A DNA stretch of 64,000 nt from Epiperipatus broadwayi (GCA_028023455.1 JAQFVV010000206.1:319001-383000); one strand, 5' to 3'; counted from the first letter of the stretch, positions 11,744-25,309 are shown. Made by a program: numbers and translations. The notes: generated by a model from the letters alone, not told the origin.

Positions 11744-12578
11744 TATTTATTTTTGTAAAGCGCAGACGGTATTGAAATTAAACTGAGATAGTGCAAATCT
11801 CTCAAGTGCTTATGACTGTCACCAGCCAATCAGATCAAGCACTGAGACAAAGAATTTTACAAGAAAAAGATGGTTCCACCCCCTTCTTTACTTGTCTTTC
11901 TATATATCCAAGCCAGTCTAAAGTACTTAAATCTGAAAGTGTGAATCTTAAATATCTTCACACTCAGCACACTGAGTTAATTACAAACATACAGTGTGAA
12001 ATCTTTCGATTTACTATGCACTAGTTTATCGATGTTATAACATGCAGCAACGTATGTAAATAATATTTATTTTTATAAAGCAATTCACACTTTCAGATTT
12101 AAGTACTTTAGACTGGTTTGGATGTATAGAAAGGCAAGTAAAGAAGAAGGTGGAACCACCTTTTTCTTGTAAAATTCTTTGTCTCACTGCTTAATCTGAT
12201 TGGCTGGTGATAGTCATTGGCACGTGAGAGATTTGCACTCTCAGCTTAATTTCAATACCATCTGCGCTTTATAAAAATAAATATTATTTACATACATTGC
12301 TGCAAGTTATAACATCGATAAACTACTGCATAGTAAATCGAAAGATTTCATGCTGTATGTTTGTAATTTGAAATCAGTGTGTTGAGTGTGAAGATATTTA
12401 AGATTCACACTTTTAGATTTAAGTACTTTAGACTGGCTTGGATATATAGAAAGACATGTAAAGAAGAAGGTGGAACCACCTTTCTCTTGTAAAATTCTTT
12501 GTCTCAGTGCTTGATCTGATTGGCTGGTGATAGTCATAAGTGCTTGAGAGATTTGCACTCTCTCAGTTTAATTTCAAG
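11744..12578. repeat. Family Y foldback with three arms
   Basis: The left arm (about 11744-12080) is followed by a partial inverted copy (about 12089-12290) and then by a second inverted copy (about 12270-12578) reaching as far as the left arm. Marker blocks are AAGTACTTAAATCTGAAAG, GAGAGATTTGCACT and the CCAAT-box-like CCAGCCAATCAGATC, each found on alternating strands. Identity between arms looks about 90 percent or higher. The apparent reading frames at 11791-12024 (plus) and 12307-12558 (minus) are mirror images of one another and are not genes. Diverged family Y fragments occur at 48960-49035 and 51962-52115. Confidence 0.8.
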
Positions 12579-13683
12579 TTGTATTATAGAACAAATACTT
12601 TCAATTTATAAATTTTTTATTTATATAAAAATTAAAGAGATCAGAAGTGGCAAATTAATAAACAACTAATTGTTGTAGGATGCACAAATAATTCAATAAA
12701 AAGATCAGAGACGTTTTTGAAAAACACTTTCCAGATGGCCAGATTTTTGAGTTATGAAAAACTTTTTTTAATTGAGGTAGATGATATAGAAATTAAAATT
12801 TATAAAGGTATTTAAAAAAAAAATATTTTAGTTCTTTTTTCTTTTTACGGATTTTTAACTTCAAAATTAAGACTTCAATGATATTTTATTTAAGTCAGAG
12901 TTTAATTTATCTACTATTTAATGGTTATTACACATATCAGAATCATACAAGTGAAAAACATATTAGCGATGTTCATTAGCTTATTCTGACAGAACATACC
13001 GGATTGCATCAGTTGGAAAAAAATTGTCCTTTGTTCTATAAAAGTAAAGAAACCAACTATCAGTATAAAAAATGGTTTAATATATTCATATTGCAACAAT
13101 AAATCACATCTATGCTTACACTCTTTCAAGATGACATATTAACTGCTACCAATCATGGAGCAGTTAGAAAAAATGGATAACTTACCATAACTTAATACAA
13201 AACCTTTAAAGTATAGTTTGTTATATGTTTTATCAAATGATTTTTAACAACCACACTCAGAATTAATCTGCTTTGAGATTTTGTTATATAGCTGATGATC
13301 AAGACATATGAATACAACAATTTAGCGAAGTTAGTAATACAATATATATTGTAATGGACACTCAATCGGATATAAATCCAGTACAACTGCTCAAATACAT
13401 CATCAAAAAATAAAATAAAAACATTCCTGTAACTTTTTTTTAAAAACTGTAAACATTTAACCCCCCCCCCTTAGGAAAACCGGCTGAACGTTTGCCTTGC
13501 ACTCAGAAAAAGAAAAAACAATATTTTATTTTAAACCTTTCTTCATTCTCATAAGTCATTAACAATATTTTTTTTTTTAATCTAAACAATCTGTCTGATT
13601 ATTAAAAGCTGAACCCTTAACTTTTGTCTGGCAGTTCTTTTACTCCTTTTACTAACTCTCTTAAATGGCCTACTTTCACCCTT
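12579..13683. other. AT-rich spacer with C10 run
   Basis: No supported gene. A run of ten C residues lies at 13461-13470, unusual in this composition. Minus-strand open frames at 12914-13129 and 13192-13386 look like chance frames. The stretch 13610-13683 continues the open frame of the adjacent coiled-coil pseudogene past its stop. Confidence 0.5.
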
Positions 13684-14493
13684 CTATTTTTTTCTTAGCT
13701 TATAAAATTTTCTCTTGTCCTTTTCACGTTCTGTTCTGCTTTCTAGCTCATATAACGGAAAACCTTTTTGCCGAGAAAAATACATTTCGACTAAGTGTCC
13801 CACTTTATTATTCATACTATCAGCCTTAGTAAATGGAAAAAAATTATCTTCTACAATTTTTTTGAATGTTTGATATAAGATCCTTCTATAAATGGCTTCT
13901 ACTTCATCTTTAAAATCATATTTCTTAATCTTTTTTCTAATTCTTTTTTTCTTTTCAAATTCACATTCAAAACAAATAGTTACAAAACCAATTCATTTTT
14001 AGTTTCAAGTGAAGACTCTTTTACCTGATTTTCTGTCCTTACCTTATAACTTTCTTCTATTTCTTTATTTACTTTTTCTAGATTTTCCACCACACTTTCT
14101 ATCTGTACCCAATCTTTGTTTGCTTCTAACTTTAATTCCACCATATCTATTTTAAGACTATCTTGTTCTAATTCAATTTCTTTACTCAAATCAATTTTCA
14201 GATCATTTTCAATCTCATCTTCCTTTTCTACTTCCTGACTTTCCTTCATTTCATCCCTCACTGCCTTCATTTCTCTAATCATTTTTGTTTTGAACTTCCT
14301 AATTTCTTTCTTTATTTCTACTTTGAACTCTAGCATCATTGCTTGCTGACTTTGGTTGAATTGACTCATTTCTTCCTTCATTATTTTATGCATTTCTCTA
14401 TTTTTTCCTTTATTTTTTGACACATTTCCCTCATCATGTTCATCATCATCATCTTTATCATCATCGGTGTCTCTCTTTTTCAACTACTCCCAT
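13684..14493 (-). pseudogene. Charged coiled-coil protein remnant, unidentified
   Basis: A minus-strand frame of 167 codons (14483 to 13980) is strongly acidic at its N end (D/E/K-rich, with D-D-D-K-D-D-D-D-E). It then becomes a Lys/Glu-rich heptad-like coiled coil with repeated E-x-x-K-E-I and M-V-E-L-K-L-E-A patterns. A one-base shift at the stop near 13980 opens a further frame of about 90 codons, with basic runs, F-K-D-E-V-E-A-I-Y and V-G-H-L-V-E-M-Y, down to a stop at 13684. The natural ATG seems to be at 14493, one base out of frame with the coiled coil across an A-run. Two frame breaks mark it as a pseudogene. Layout (acidic tail, coiled coil, basic C part) would suit an ORF1 of a LINE or a small host coiled-coil protein; I do not recognise the C-terminal part. 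Confidence 0.45.
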
Positions 14494-15269
14494 TTTATGC
14501 ATGACTAAATTCACTATACTAACTTCTTTTTTTAAAAAAAAATAATAATCTAAAAGCGAATAAAACGCTATTTTCTATTTATATATTTCTTATCAGATGA
14601 ATAAGAAAATGAACTATATTTAACATTTTTTTCCAAAAAAAAAATTATTTCCAAAAGAATTTTAAAAAAATGTTATTTATTATTTCTATAAATTATTTCA
14701 TATGAAAAGACAAACCCCTTTCTACCAAACAGATCCAACAATACATGCAATAATTAACAAAAATTGACCACCACCTACTAAATCTTGCCCGTTTTACACC
14801 TGAAATCTTTCTCAATGGTCTAAACAAAATCTCACATGGGCTTAAACTCGAAGCCCTACATTGGCTGCACTAAAATTATTATGTATGTAATGGACACTCA
14901 ATCCATCCTGATCACAGAGGGCACCACAAGATAACTATGTATCTGGAAAAAATATTTATTGTGATCAAAATAGATGAAGATGATGGTTTGCACCAACTAG
15001 ATTCACGAAAAAACAAGAAATCTTAAATATTGTTTAGACAATTGAAAAATAAAAGCACTAAGACAAACATCAGCCAAATTAAGTTTAAACACATTTAAAA
15101 ATTTTATTTAAGAAAGTTATAAATTATAAAATAAAAGTTTATAACACAACAAATATCTTAGTTGTGTACCAGAAAGAATAAAATTCAATGCTCTGGCAGA
15201 CAGACTAATTTTCTAATAGTGTATTAGAAAGGGAGGGAACAAATTTCCTTCAGTTGAGAATTCCCCAAC
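14494..15269. other. Unassigned spacer
   Basis: AT-rich. A short block TGTAATGGACACTCAATC at 14886-14903 also occurs at 13351-13368, suggesting two fragments of one repeat or LTR edge. Too short to define an element. Confidence 0.35.
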
Positions 15270-16210
15270 AACATTAGTTGCCCCATTCAGAGATATGAAA
15301 ACAATATGTTCTTGAAATAACTAAACGAAACCAGCACCAGTGAGCATTTCTTGGCCCAGAAAATGCGTTGGGACCAGGAATGTCATATTGCTGGTAGAAG
15401 CTGCATCTTATACTATGTTTAAAGCAAAGATGATTGATCTACCTGAGGAACAAAAAAAAATATGATTAATACGTCAGAGCATAAATTATAAAAATGGGAG
15501 GAAATTTATATTGTCAATTTAATGAAATAACAAACTTAGAAAATACTCTGATGTAATGATTTTAAATTAAGAAAATATTAAATCTAAGAAAAAAAGAAAA
15601 CAGACATTTAAAACTGATGAATCCCCAACCAAATGAGTGGCCAAAACAAATTTAATTAGAGGTCTCAATAGGAGACAAGTAAATAATTAGAAAACCAGTT
15701 ACGTCAGCCCAAGCAGTTCAAGAAAGTGAAATAATTATAATAACCACTAAATTTACAAACCAAGTTCTGGGTACATGCTCTGATAAAATTTAAAGTCACA
15801 TGTAAAGACAAAATAAATCTAGCAAGCAAATATAAATGCTGACCTATATTATTGTAAATTAAATTATCAGAGTTATATGAGTTGAAAATATTAAAACATT
15901 AAATGCCTTAGTGGAAAGGTTTCTTTCACTTAATATTTTCTTTCACTATAATTTATAAAAGGGAATTAATATTATATTTCTGCTGGCAATTTATAAAATT
16001 ACAAAGATTAGCAACTCTGGTTTACTGATTCAGAGATATGGAAATAGTTACGATCTTGTAGGAAATCAACAAAACCAGTATGAACAATTGATCAGTAGCT
16101 TTTTTAACTAATGATGTTATAATGCCAAAGGACTGCTACTGCATTTAAAGCAAACATGGTTGATTTCACATACAAGACAAAAAAAATATGATTATGATCT
16201 TACATAATCT
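15270..16210 (+). repeat. Diverged direct repeat pair
   Basis: About 15280-15480 and 16015-16195 share the order GATTCAGAGATATGG-like, AAACCAG, TTTAAAGCAAA-ATG and TTGAT, then a run of A before TATGATTA. Spacing is about 740 bases. Both are heavily diverged and non-coding. They may be LTR relics or an old tandem duplication. Confidence 0.4.
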
Positions 16211-17400
16211 AGAAAGAAATCTCTTATTTCAAAAAACCAGAACAATAAAACACCAGCCAAAAGATTTTGTCATTTGCAAAAAGTACAAACACAGTAATTT
16301 AAATCAATAAATGGATAATAAAATAAATACATGTGAGCCAATTTAAAATTACACAAGACTGCTAAAGTATTTATAAAATCCTTAGGCATATAATTAGAAA
16401 TATAGTAAGCATATAAAAATATAAACTCACTAGACACTCTCTGATAAATAAAATTGAAAACAAACTTGGAATCTTAAAACTAAGATTCCAAGACACACTA
16501 CAAAATACAATGAAAAACAAATACTGTTAATAAATAGGAGGTTAAATAATTATTAAGGCTACCAATTTATTTTTGAGATTGATTAGAGATTTAACTAAAG
16601 TATATATCTTGGAAAGAATAAAAGAAAATATTTTTTAATGGTAATGCAAAGTTTGTGTAGTTTCCATGAGTGTGCACTTTTATTTGAGTTCATATTTCAG
16701 GTGTTTCATTTTGATAGTGGCAAATGTAGAGGAATATTGGGAAATCCAGGTTATTTTATTCCTTTATAGTATGACTGAAAAAGGGCTGGCAGTCATGGGA
16801 CCATCTTGGTTTATGTCAGCAATGCATCTGGTTGGTTACAAAATGTACAGTAGTATTATTGACATCTTAGGGAAAGCAAAATGGTTTTAAGAAATTATAT
16901 GTCTGATATGCTAACAATATGGTACAAATGTTGAAGGAGTCACTTGGACTATCTTGTTGCAGCTAAGAATAAAATTAAAACTCAAACTATTGTCCCTAAA
17001 ATCTGCAGTATTATTTATACCACACTACATTTCCCATGAAAACTTTTCCTGTTGTCAAATTCTATGCCTTAGGGCACAGCAAATCTCAATCTCCCACTCA
17101 ATCTAATGAGGAATTCTAACCAGGGATTATTTTAAACAAAAACAACAACACAAAATTAAATCTTCACTTTTAGAATGAATCTAGAAATGATTAAAATAAA
17201 AGTGACGGTAATGTAATTAACAAGCGGTGAAAGAAAACTATTTTAAAATCAATTCTAAAAAAAATGACATTTTAAATATAAATGAGTATGTGTTTTAATA
17301 CATGTACTCTTTTTAAATAATTTTAAAAAAAATTTAACATTAAAAATTTAACGAAAATTAAAAGTTTTTTTTGAATTTTTGATAATAAAACCATTGAATC
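16211..17400. other. Unassigned region with one short open frame
   Basis: A 74-codon frame at 16666-16890 on the plus strand has no recognisable motif. GC is slightly raised between 16660 and 17120, as in a decayed element. No other feature. Confidence 0.35.
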
Positions 17401-17720
17401 AGATATCAATCCAGTTTAACTCTTTCCCCGCCTCTTACGAGGCTCCTCGTCGACATCTGACATCACTCTAACTCAGCCAGTTTTTATACGAAAATATTCG
17501 TTAAACACGTATTGAATTCGTTTTTAAAAGTTCTGTAAGATGGTGCCATCTTCCGATTTATTTTACAAGTAAAAAATAAAAAAAAAACGCATTTAAACCT
17601 AAACAAAGAAGGAACATTATTTGTGATTGGTTCTTAGCATGCTCTCAGCTGAAAAAGACATTCTGATTGGCTGGAAAGAACAAAGAAACTGCCTGATCAA
17701 AGAAAATAAAGAAAAACGCT
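17401..17720. other. CpG-bearing patch with two inverted CCAAT boxes
   Basis: It stands out by several CpGs, including CCTCTTACGAGGCTCCTCG at 17432, which can fold into a short hairpin. Two ATTGG (inverted CCAAT) boxes lie at 17626 and 17666, 40 bases apart. It resembles a regulatory or repeat-terminal region. No TATA box or transcript evidence is visible. Confidence 0.3.
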
Positions 17721-18618
17721 GAGATTTTCATTTCGAATACGATTTAAATTATTATAAAATTATATTTATGGAAATTAAAAATTATTTTCAGAGAGAATAA
17801 TAAAAAAACAAAATTATTTTCGAAAAATATTGAAGATTTTAGTAAAAATATTGAAGATGTAGTAAAAAGAAATATTTACTTTTCTATAACGTAAAAGTCG
17901 ATCTTTTTGTTTATATTATAGCTTTTATGTTGCTGATATTGAATATTTTAGAATAAATAAATAGCAATTTATTTTTGAAAGAACTTTCGTTCTCTTCATA
18001 ACCTGAAAAATTAATAATATACTTTTTATAAACGTATCTGAGTTGAATTTAATATTATAGGCGAATATGTTTTAACAATAGGCTTTGTCTTCAGTTTGTG
18101 AGTTGGCCAATTAAAAGATTTGATTTTTATCTGATACAACCAATAATAAAATTAGCGGTTAAAAGGTTAATATATATATATATATATGGTATATCCCAAA
18201 AAGTTATAATTTATCTACATCATATAACCGTGAAAACATTAAGTATAACATATATATATATATATATTACATTTAATGTTTTTATTGTTGTATGGTATTG
18301 ATAAATTATAGTTTTTGGAACTAAACCGTGTGTTATTTTGCATTACAGACTAATATTTCGGTGAACTAGCATCCACCATTGTCATTGTTGACTTTTGAAA
18401 GAAAAATCATTAGATCTCAAACAGTAATGTGACTGAGTACGAAATGAGAAATGAGATTCAAATTGAAGTAGTTCAGCATTCACAATATGAGGCTTATCAA
18501 AATTTTTATTTCCCTCAGTTTTTTCATCTATTAATTTTAAGTTAATATTAGAAGACAGAGATAAAATGAGAGGTTTCCACATAGCTGGAATATGTGTGCT
18601 TCATCAGCTCTATTTAAG
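17721..18618. other. AT-rich spacer with short TA tracts
   Basis: Two short TA tracts occur at about 18170-18186 and 18249-18267. Nothing else recognised. Confidence 0.5.
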
Positions 18619-18762
<144 letters not shown>

Positions 18763-20080
18763 AACATACATATGGGATAAATTCAAAACTGTGCTTGCAC
18801 AGGTACACATATGTATAAAAGCCAAAGAAAATTGTTTTAGTTCTTTTAAAGGATACATTTATTGGATATTTTGTGTGTATATTTTAAGGAAAATATTTTA
18901 TTATATTGCAAATTTTCATTAAGGAAATAAAGGTTTGTGTTAAATGATATTTTCCTTTCAATTTAGTTGCTGCATACTGAAATGAAAGTATTTAAACTCA
19001 ACTTTTTTTCATAGGGTAATCAGATTGACTGTGGTGTTTAGTATCATCTAAGTCAAACAGCATTGTGTTCTCTTTATGTTATTCCTGGCTACCATTAACA
19101 AAGCATGATGGAGGCAAGAAATGTTGATCACTTACTTGAATAATGATTAATCTTAAACTCTTCAGAAGCATTCCAACAGGTCATTTCATTATCAGAAAAT
19201 TATGTCAGTAAAATGATCTGCTAATTGATGTAAGCCATTGTAAAACAGATGTAACATGATAAATTCTGAACCTTTGTGAAGACTTGCAGAAATAAAATTT
19301 GCAGCCCTACAAAATTTCAATAAGAGACTATGGTAAAAGTATCAGGATTTAACTTTCAAAAAACTGTTAATCATCTCAATATCAAATAAAGCTTTTTACA
19401 AAAAAAAATATATTAAGATTTCATATTTTCTATTGCACAAAATGTGATGAAGTATTTGCCTCTGTAAAAAAATATAAAGTAACATATGTCACATTATTTT
19501 ATAATGATATACTAAAGTTTATTGCAATTTATAGTGTAGCATTAGATACATTTTTGTATTTATAAAAACCTTATTTTTATATTTATTTTTTAAAATTTAA
19601 TGTGGGACATTTTTTCAAAGGGTAAATTATTTTAAAGGAAACTTGAATTAGGTTGAAAGGTTTTAATATGAACTTAAACATAATTTATAACAGCCTTTAA
19701 AGTTTCATCTGTAGGGATACTGTTCTAGTAAATACTGCTTCTTGTAACATTGTATCTAGTAGTTGTGTATTAATGAATGTTCTTAGAACTTTAGTTACTC
19801 CTTTTTCACTGTATGTAGTAGCTGGTATACAAAAGAATTCCCCCAAATTTTTAAATGTTTTACTTAGTAAAGTATTCTATAAGAATTTGCATCAATATTC
19901 ATGGGTTATTTTTAAAATAATTTGAATCTTTTGAATCTCATAATTTCAAAACAGAAATAACAATGTGTTTATAAATAGCTAAAAGAGATAATGCCACAAG
20001 AGAATCAAAATTACCATCGGTGTTCAAGTGTTATTGGTTACTCATAGTATGCTAGTATCAAATTATTTCATACAACTTTG
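18763..20080. other. AT-rich spacer
   Basis: No coding frame, RNA gene or repeat recognised. Confidence 0.5.
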
Positions 20081-20565
20081 TAGAGTTATAATTATTTATT
20101 AAGCACACAGGAAATATATGTAAATACTTTTGAAACATGCTCTAATCTGTATTAAATGCCCCTTGAAATTTATAATAGTCAAGCAATATCTTTATTTTGC
20201 CATCGAGGGATCTCTCAAACCACAACACAAGATAGTGACTTTTATAAAGATAAGAGTGGCCATCTTATCTTTAACCTAACTTTCCACTTATATATGCCAA
20301 TCTGAAGCATCTTGATTTGGGAGTGTGAAGCTGTTGTTCTCTCCACTGTTTAAGTCCACTATTTTCTATACAAATTAACATTCGTGAAATCTTGCAATTT
20401 ATTTAATCTTATGATCTTTATACTGCAAATATATAAACTATGGTAGAGTTATAATTATTTATTAGTCACACAGGAAATATATGTAAATACTTTTAAGACT
20501 GGCTATAACCTGTATCAAATGTACCTTGAAATTTATAATAGTCAAGCAATACCTTTATTTTGCCA
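20081..20565 (+). repeat. 122-bp direct repeat pair
   Basis: 20081-20202 and 20444-20565 are direct copies, about 85-90 percent identical. They begin TAGAGTTATAATTATTTATT and end at ATTTTGCCA, with 363-base spacing. The sequence between them is not repeated. They could be short LTRs of a deletion-derived element or a local duplication. Confidence 0.75.
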
Positions 20566-22487
20566 ATACAAATTTAAAAAATTTAATATGTTCTTTAAAA
20601 TATTTATGTAAATTAATCAAATGATTCTATGTCAAGAACAATGTACACATTTTATGCAAATCATTATATCTTACTTTTTTTCTGTTTTTTCTCGAAATTA
20701 ACATAATTTTGAGAGTAGTTTCATTTTTTTTTTTTACATTTTGTAATAAATAAATTCCATAAAAAACACTTGTAGAACATTGTATTAAAAATGTATTAAA
20801 GGATAATCCTTCAATCAGTAATTAACATTGATTACAACTAATAACTTAAGTTACTTAGAAATTAATAGTAATATTAGAAAATTTACTTAATGAAATTAAA
20901 TATTATATAAATACATTGAGAGTGACGATTTCTTAAACCATTATATATAAATAAGATTAAAATCTTAAAGAAACTCGTGTGACCAAACAAAACAAAATAG
21001 TTCTCACATGTGTGTGTGCATTTGTATATATTCGTGAGTGGAAAATATTTACTAAAATGTAATAAAGACAAGAAACATTATAAAACCTATGTGTATGTGA
21101 TTTATTCTACATTCATATTTAACTTTAGCAATAAAATGAAACAATGTAATAACTTTATACATTTAATGGTTCACATATATAATCAAATAATTTCTCATAA
21201 AATCATGTGGTATTTGTGAATCAAGTATAAAATATTAAGCTCTGAATCAATAATTTATAAATTGTCATGTGACCATTTTATAAATATACTAAACATCACA
21301 ACATGAACATTGAACAATATGTAGCAGTGAAGATATTTTGCTATATTGCAATTATGCACAGCAATAAAATAAAATCAAATTTATTAAGATTTCTACTAAT
21401 GTATCAGGGCTAGTGACCACAAAAATGGAAACTAAATAGACAAGCAATTAAAACAAAAATTAAAAAACAATCACCTTATTTAAAATATAGGTATTGTGTG
21501 ATTATGATATAGATAAATCAATAAAAAAAAAATTCTATTTCACTGATGTTTTCAGAACGCGGGAAATTAATTTGAATTGAAATGTGTTTTCATAAACAAT
21601 TTTATTTACATATTTTTAACAGATAATTTTTTGAAAGAGGGTCAAGTAAAATTTAACAAAAATTGTTAAATTAAGCACATGAACATAATCAGAGTAATAC
21701 ATTAAGATGACCGGATTTTTGTTATGAAGATTAAGAGAAATATTAAAATGATTATCGTAAGTGGAATTGCTAATACTATAACAATGTATAACAAGTTATG
21801 GTAAATCACATCACCTCTGAGAGAAAGAACGTAGCCACTCAATAACGTACTTAAGACTTAGTCATTTCAAAATCAATATCTGCTGTCTTAATGTCATTTA
21901 GCTTAAACGCCGATTTTTGAAATGTAAGTGATAACAGTATATGCAAAACTAGTATGCATCAATATGGTGCAATACCTTTTAAAAAGTCATCTATATTATA
22001 CAGCAACAAAGGATACTAAATTTGTAGTAAAAAAACATACACACACATACACAAAAATAAACAAATCAATTAGTATTTAGAAAAACTTGTTTTCGGCTAT
22101 TTTACTTAAAGCTTTTTAATGCTATAGAAAGCTCATTAATTTTTCTTTTAAAATTAAGATGCTAGAGTGAATTGCATTCAAAGAATGAGAAATTATTGTT
22201 GATGAGATCAACCTTTAGGTCACGTGTCTTTACTATCTAATTATTCAAAATGCCCTGCAATATAAACATACTACTCATATGTATATAAGTTAAATTTAAT
22301 TTTAAAAATTGCTCAAGATCTAAAAACTTTATTTATAATTAATTATGTGCATATATATATTAAATTTAAAATATTATTTCCACTTTACATGATTGGATAT
22401 AGTATAAGTTACACACATACACACACACACACATATATATATATAAATAAATAAATAAAATGTTCATTAAGTAAAAACAAAATTGTA
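20566..22487. other. AT-rich spacer with CA/TA tract
   Basis: No gene recognised. A compound CA, TA and AAAT simple repeat lies at about 22410-22460. Confidence 0.5.
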
Positions 22488-22633
22488 ATTATAATTGAAA
22501 TAATAAATTTAAAGATTTACAAACTATTACAAACAATCCTTAAATCCGCAGAATTAACTGAAAGTACTTCTGCGGGTTTAAGGATTGTTTGTAATAGTTT
22601 GTAAACCGTTAAATTTATTATTTCAAATATAAT
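22488..22633. repeat. Tight inverted repeat, 66-bp arms
   Basis: Left arm 22488-22553 and right arm 22568-22633 pair over their whole length with about five mismatches and a 14-base loop. The core TTACAAACTATTACAAACAA is identical in both arms. A possible small foldback element; no flanking duplication was identified. Confidence 0.85.
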
Positions 22634-24139
22634 ATTATATATATATATTGTAACCCTCTCTCAAAATCTCTCCTACCTTTCCTATCCGGGAGCGCCAATT
22701 CTATTGACCATAGAATAAAGTACTAATGTGATCTTGCTTTTAAATTATTAATGATATTTTTAAAATGCTGTCCTACCTTAGTTTAACTCAGTAGGGGTTA
22801 AAGAGATCTATAAGATGTAAAATGTATACTAGATATGGGAGGAAACATTAGAAATAATAGGGATAAAACATCTATTAAGTTTTAAAATAAATAAATAATG
22901 AAAATTGGTGAAGTTCTACCATTTAAATTTACAAGTTATAATTTAACCTCGTCTCCTCCCATTATCCACATGCATTGAACAACCTCTACTGTGTGATAAA
23001 ATTAAAGTAATAAAATGAAGATGTAATGCTGATTAATTCTACTGTATGATAAGTTAGAATTAAATATAATATAAAATATAACATTACTTAACTTTTAATT
23101 GTACAGTAATTTAAAATAAGTGACTGAATTAATGTCTAATCTAAATAATAAGTGAATATCTCAGGAAATTAATTTATTGCATGGCTTGATTTTAAATTTA
23201 TACTTTCCACCAACTACTAATTACTATTATAAAAGTAATGACACAAATTAAGCATTATTCTAATAAAAATGGTAGTAGTTAGATAATGAAAGAAATAGGG
23301 TTGCGTTTTGATTTCAATTCATCATCTAAATAATAACTGAGTAATAAAATTTTCAGAGTATCACTGAATAATCAAACATTTCATATAGTGTTTGGATCAG
23401 GAAAATCAACATCATCCGATCTGCACACATTCATCATTAAATTATAGAATAGTGCAATCATATCATATTGGATATGTAAATATGTGTGCAAGTGTGGAAA
23501 CATATAACATGAATGTTTGTCAAAGAAGAATTCTGAACAAATCTTAAATAAATAAAATATTTATTACAAGATAATTTAAATAAACATTTGGTTTTATAAT
23601 ATATATTTAGATGATGATGGTGATCTATCTGTTGAGTTACTCTGAGTAAACATGAAAATGTGTGAAACTTCCCTATGGTTGATGACATGAGATTCATGTT
23701 TGTTATATGTGGAATGTGTGAATAGTGTGAAGATCTAGTCTATTATAAGTGGGTATTCTGCTAAGGCATTTAGTTAATACTGCCACAGCTTTCCACCCCC
23801 ATAATAGCTTAATGCAAAGTAATGAGATTTTCAAAGTGAAATGTTTTGAAAATTTTATTATGGGGTGAAAAAAAGATAATCTTCAGAATAATAAACATTT
23901 TGAATAATTGAACTTTGGAGTAAATAGAAAGTTAGGCCTATAAAGAGAGGGGTTGTGATTTTTGTTGCACTTTCTTGTAGTTTGTTTTGTATATTTTGTC
24001 TTATTGCATTAGTCCCCATGTAAAATGGAAAGTAGAAAAAAGTTGTAGGTTTGGTTACCTTGAAAGATTTTGTACAAGGCTTGTTTGTGCATATAAAACA
24101 GGTGGCTGTTTTGTTTAGGTTGAAGTATAGTTTGAAATT
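22634..24139. other. Spacer
   Basis: A slightly GC-richer segment at 22650-22720 (with CCGGGAGCGCC) follows the hairpin and may be the edge of an unidentified repeat. The remainder is AT-rich without recognised features. Confidence 0.4.
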
Positions 24140-24710
24140 AGAAGTATATTCTTAAAGTATCTTTTGCAATATTGGAAACTGTTTGAGAGTGTTAAGGAAG
24201 ACAATGATGTCATCCAAGTATTCTATACATGGAATATACCATTGAATATGTGGGATTTTAATTCCTTGTATTTTATGTTGAATTTTTCTTATGAATGGAT
24301 CAATAAAGAAGGTTAACAGGAGTGAACATAGAGGTGAGTCTTGTGAGATTGATTGCATGGGTATGAATGATGGCAATTTTCTACCACTAAGCATGTTGTG
24401 AATCTCTCTATTAAGTAAAAGATTGATAATCATATGGAGTAGGGTATGATGGATAATGGTGTTAGCTAGGTTCTCTAGTCATATTTTGATTGGCACTGAA
24501 ATGAAGGCTGCCTCAATATCTAATTGAATGGCAATTGTTGCGTACTTATTCTGTTTTTTACTGCTTTCATGATTAGCTTGGAAAAATAATGCTTCTTGTC
24601 TAGTAGATGACCCTTTCTTGGCAAACTGCATGGGTAAGATTAGTGGAAGCATATGTGGTTCAAGTTGATCTTTTATGAATTTTTCTAAGATTAAGATCCT
24701 GGATCATGTA
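24140..24710 (-). pseudogene. LINE reverse-transcriptase remnant
   Basis: Read on the minus strand from about 24710 down, the translation follows the order of LINE RT motifs. L-E-K-F-I-K-D-Q-L is followed by Q-F-A-K-K-G-S-S-T-R (the Q-F-G-F-R-x-G-x-S-T block). Then come A-I-Q-L-D-I-E-A-A-F (motif A), S-I-S-Q-D-S-P-L-C-S-L-L (motif B, normally Q-G-S-P-L-S-P-L-L), and Y-L-D-D-I-I-V-F (motif C, the Y-x-D-D catalytic site). The D-D pair is intact, but a stop at about 24500 and a frame change separate motifs. It is only the fingers-palm part, so a truncated copy. Clade not determined. Confidence 0.75.
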
Positions 24711-25309
24711 TTTATATAGATATTTATAATTCAATGTATTTTAACTGCTTAAGATAAACAAAGGAAAGGGGAATATAGAGATTTGGCAGTATTCATTGTT
24801 GGGCATAAAATTTATTTTAATATATTCAATGATTAAAATTTATTTCTTAATGTTGTAGAATCTGCTGCAAAGAATTATGAATTAGTCATATTGTAACTGA
24901 ATATAGAAAAAGTATATCTCTCTATCTGTGTAGATGTAGCTTTATTGTGGAGTACAGTATATTATTTGATTTATTGATAGTATAATTTCCAAAAATATAA
25001 TTAAAAGTAAAAGAAATTTTTGAAGCAGTAAATAATGGTTAAATTTAAAACTGTATTGCAGAATTTATTAATTAAATTTGCAATAGTCTAATATTGTAAT
25101 ATTATGCAAAATATATGCTTTATGAAAAAAAAGCAAAATAATAAAATATTGTCTAAATTAACTTCTAAAAATTTAAAAACATAGATAACAGAATTTTATA
25201 AAATTTTGGTCAAAAAGAGGTTTTAACAATTTGAAAATCAAACTATTGATTTATGAATATAGATTAGCACTTATAATGCAAGTATAAGAGCAAGATATCT
25301 TCAATCAAT
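24711..25309. other. AT-rich spacer
   Basis: No feature recognised between two LINE remnants. Confidence 0.5.

Noticed and set aside
13351-14903. LTR pair marked by TGTAATGGACACTCAATC
   Set aside because: Only 18 shared bases; the flanking sequence does not align further.
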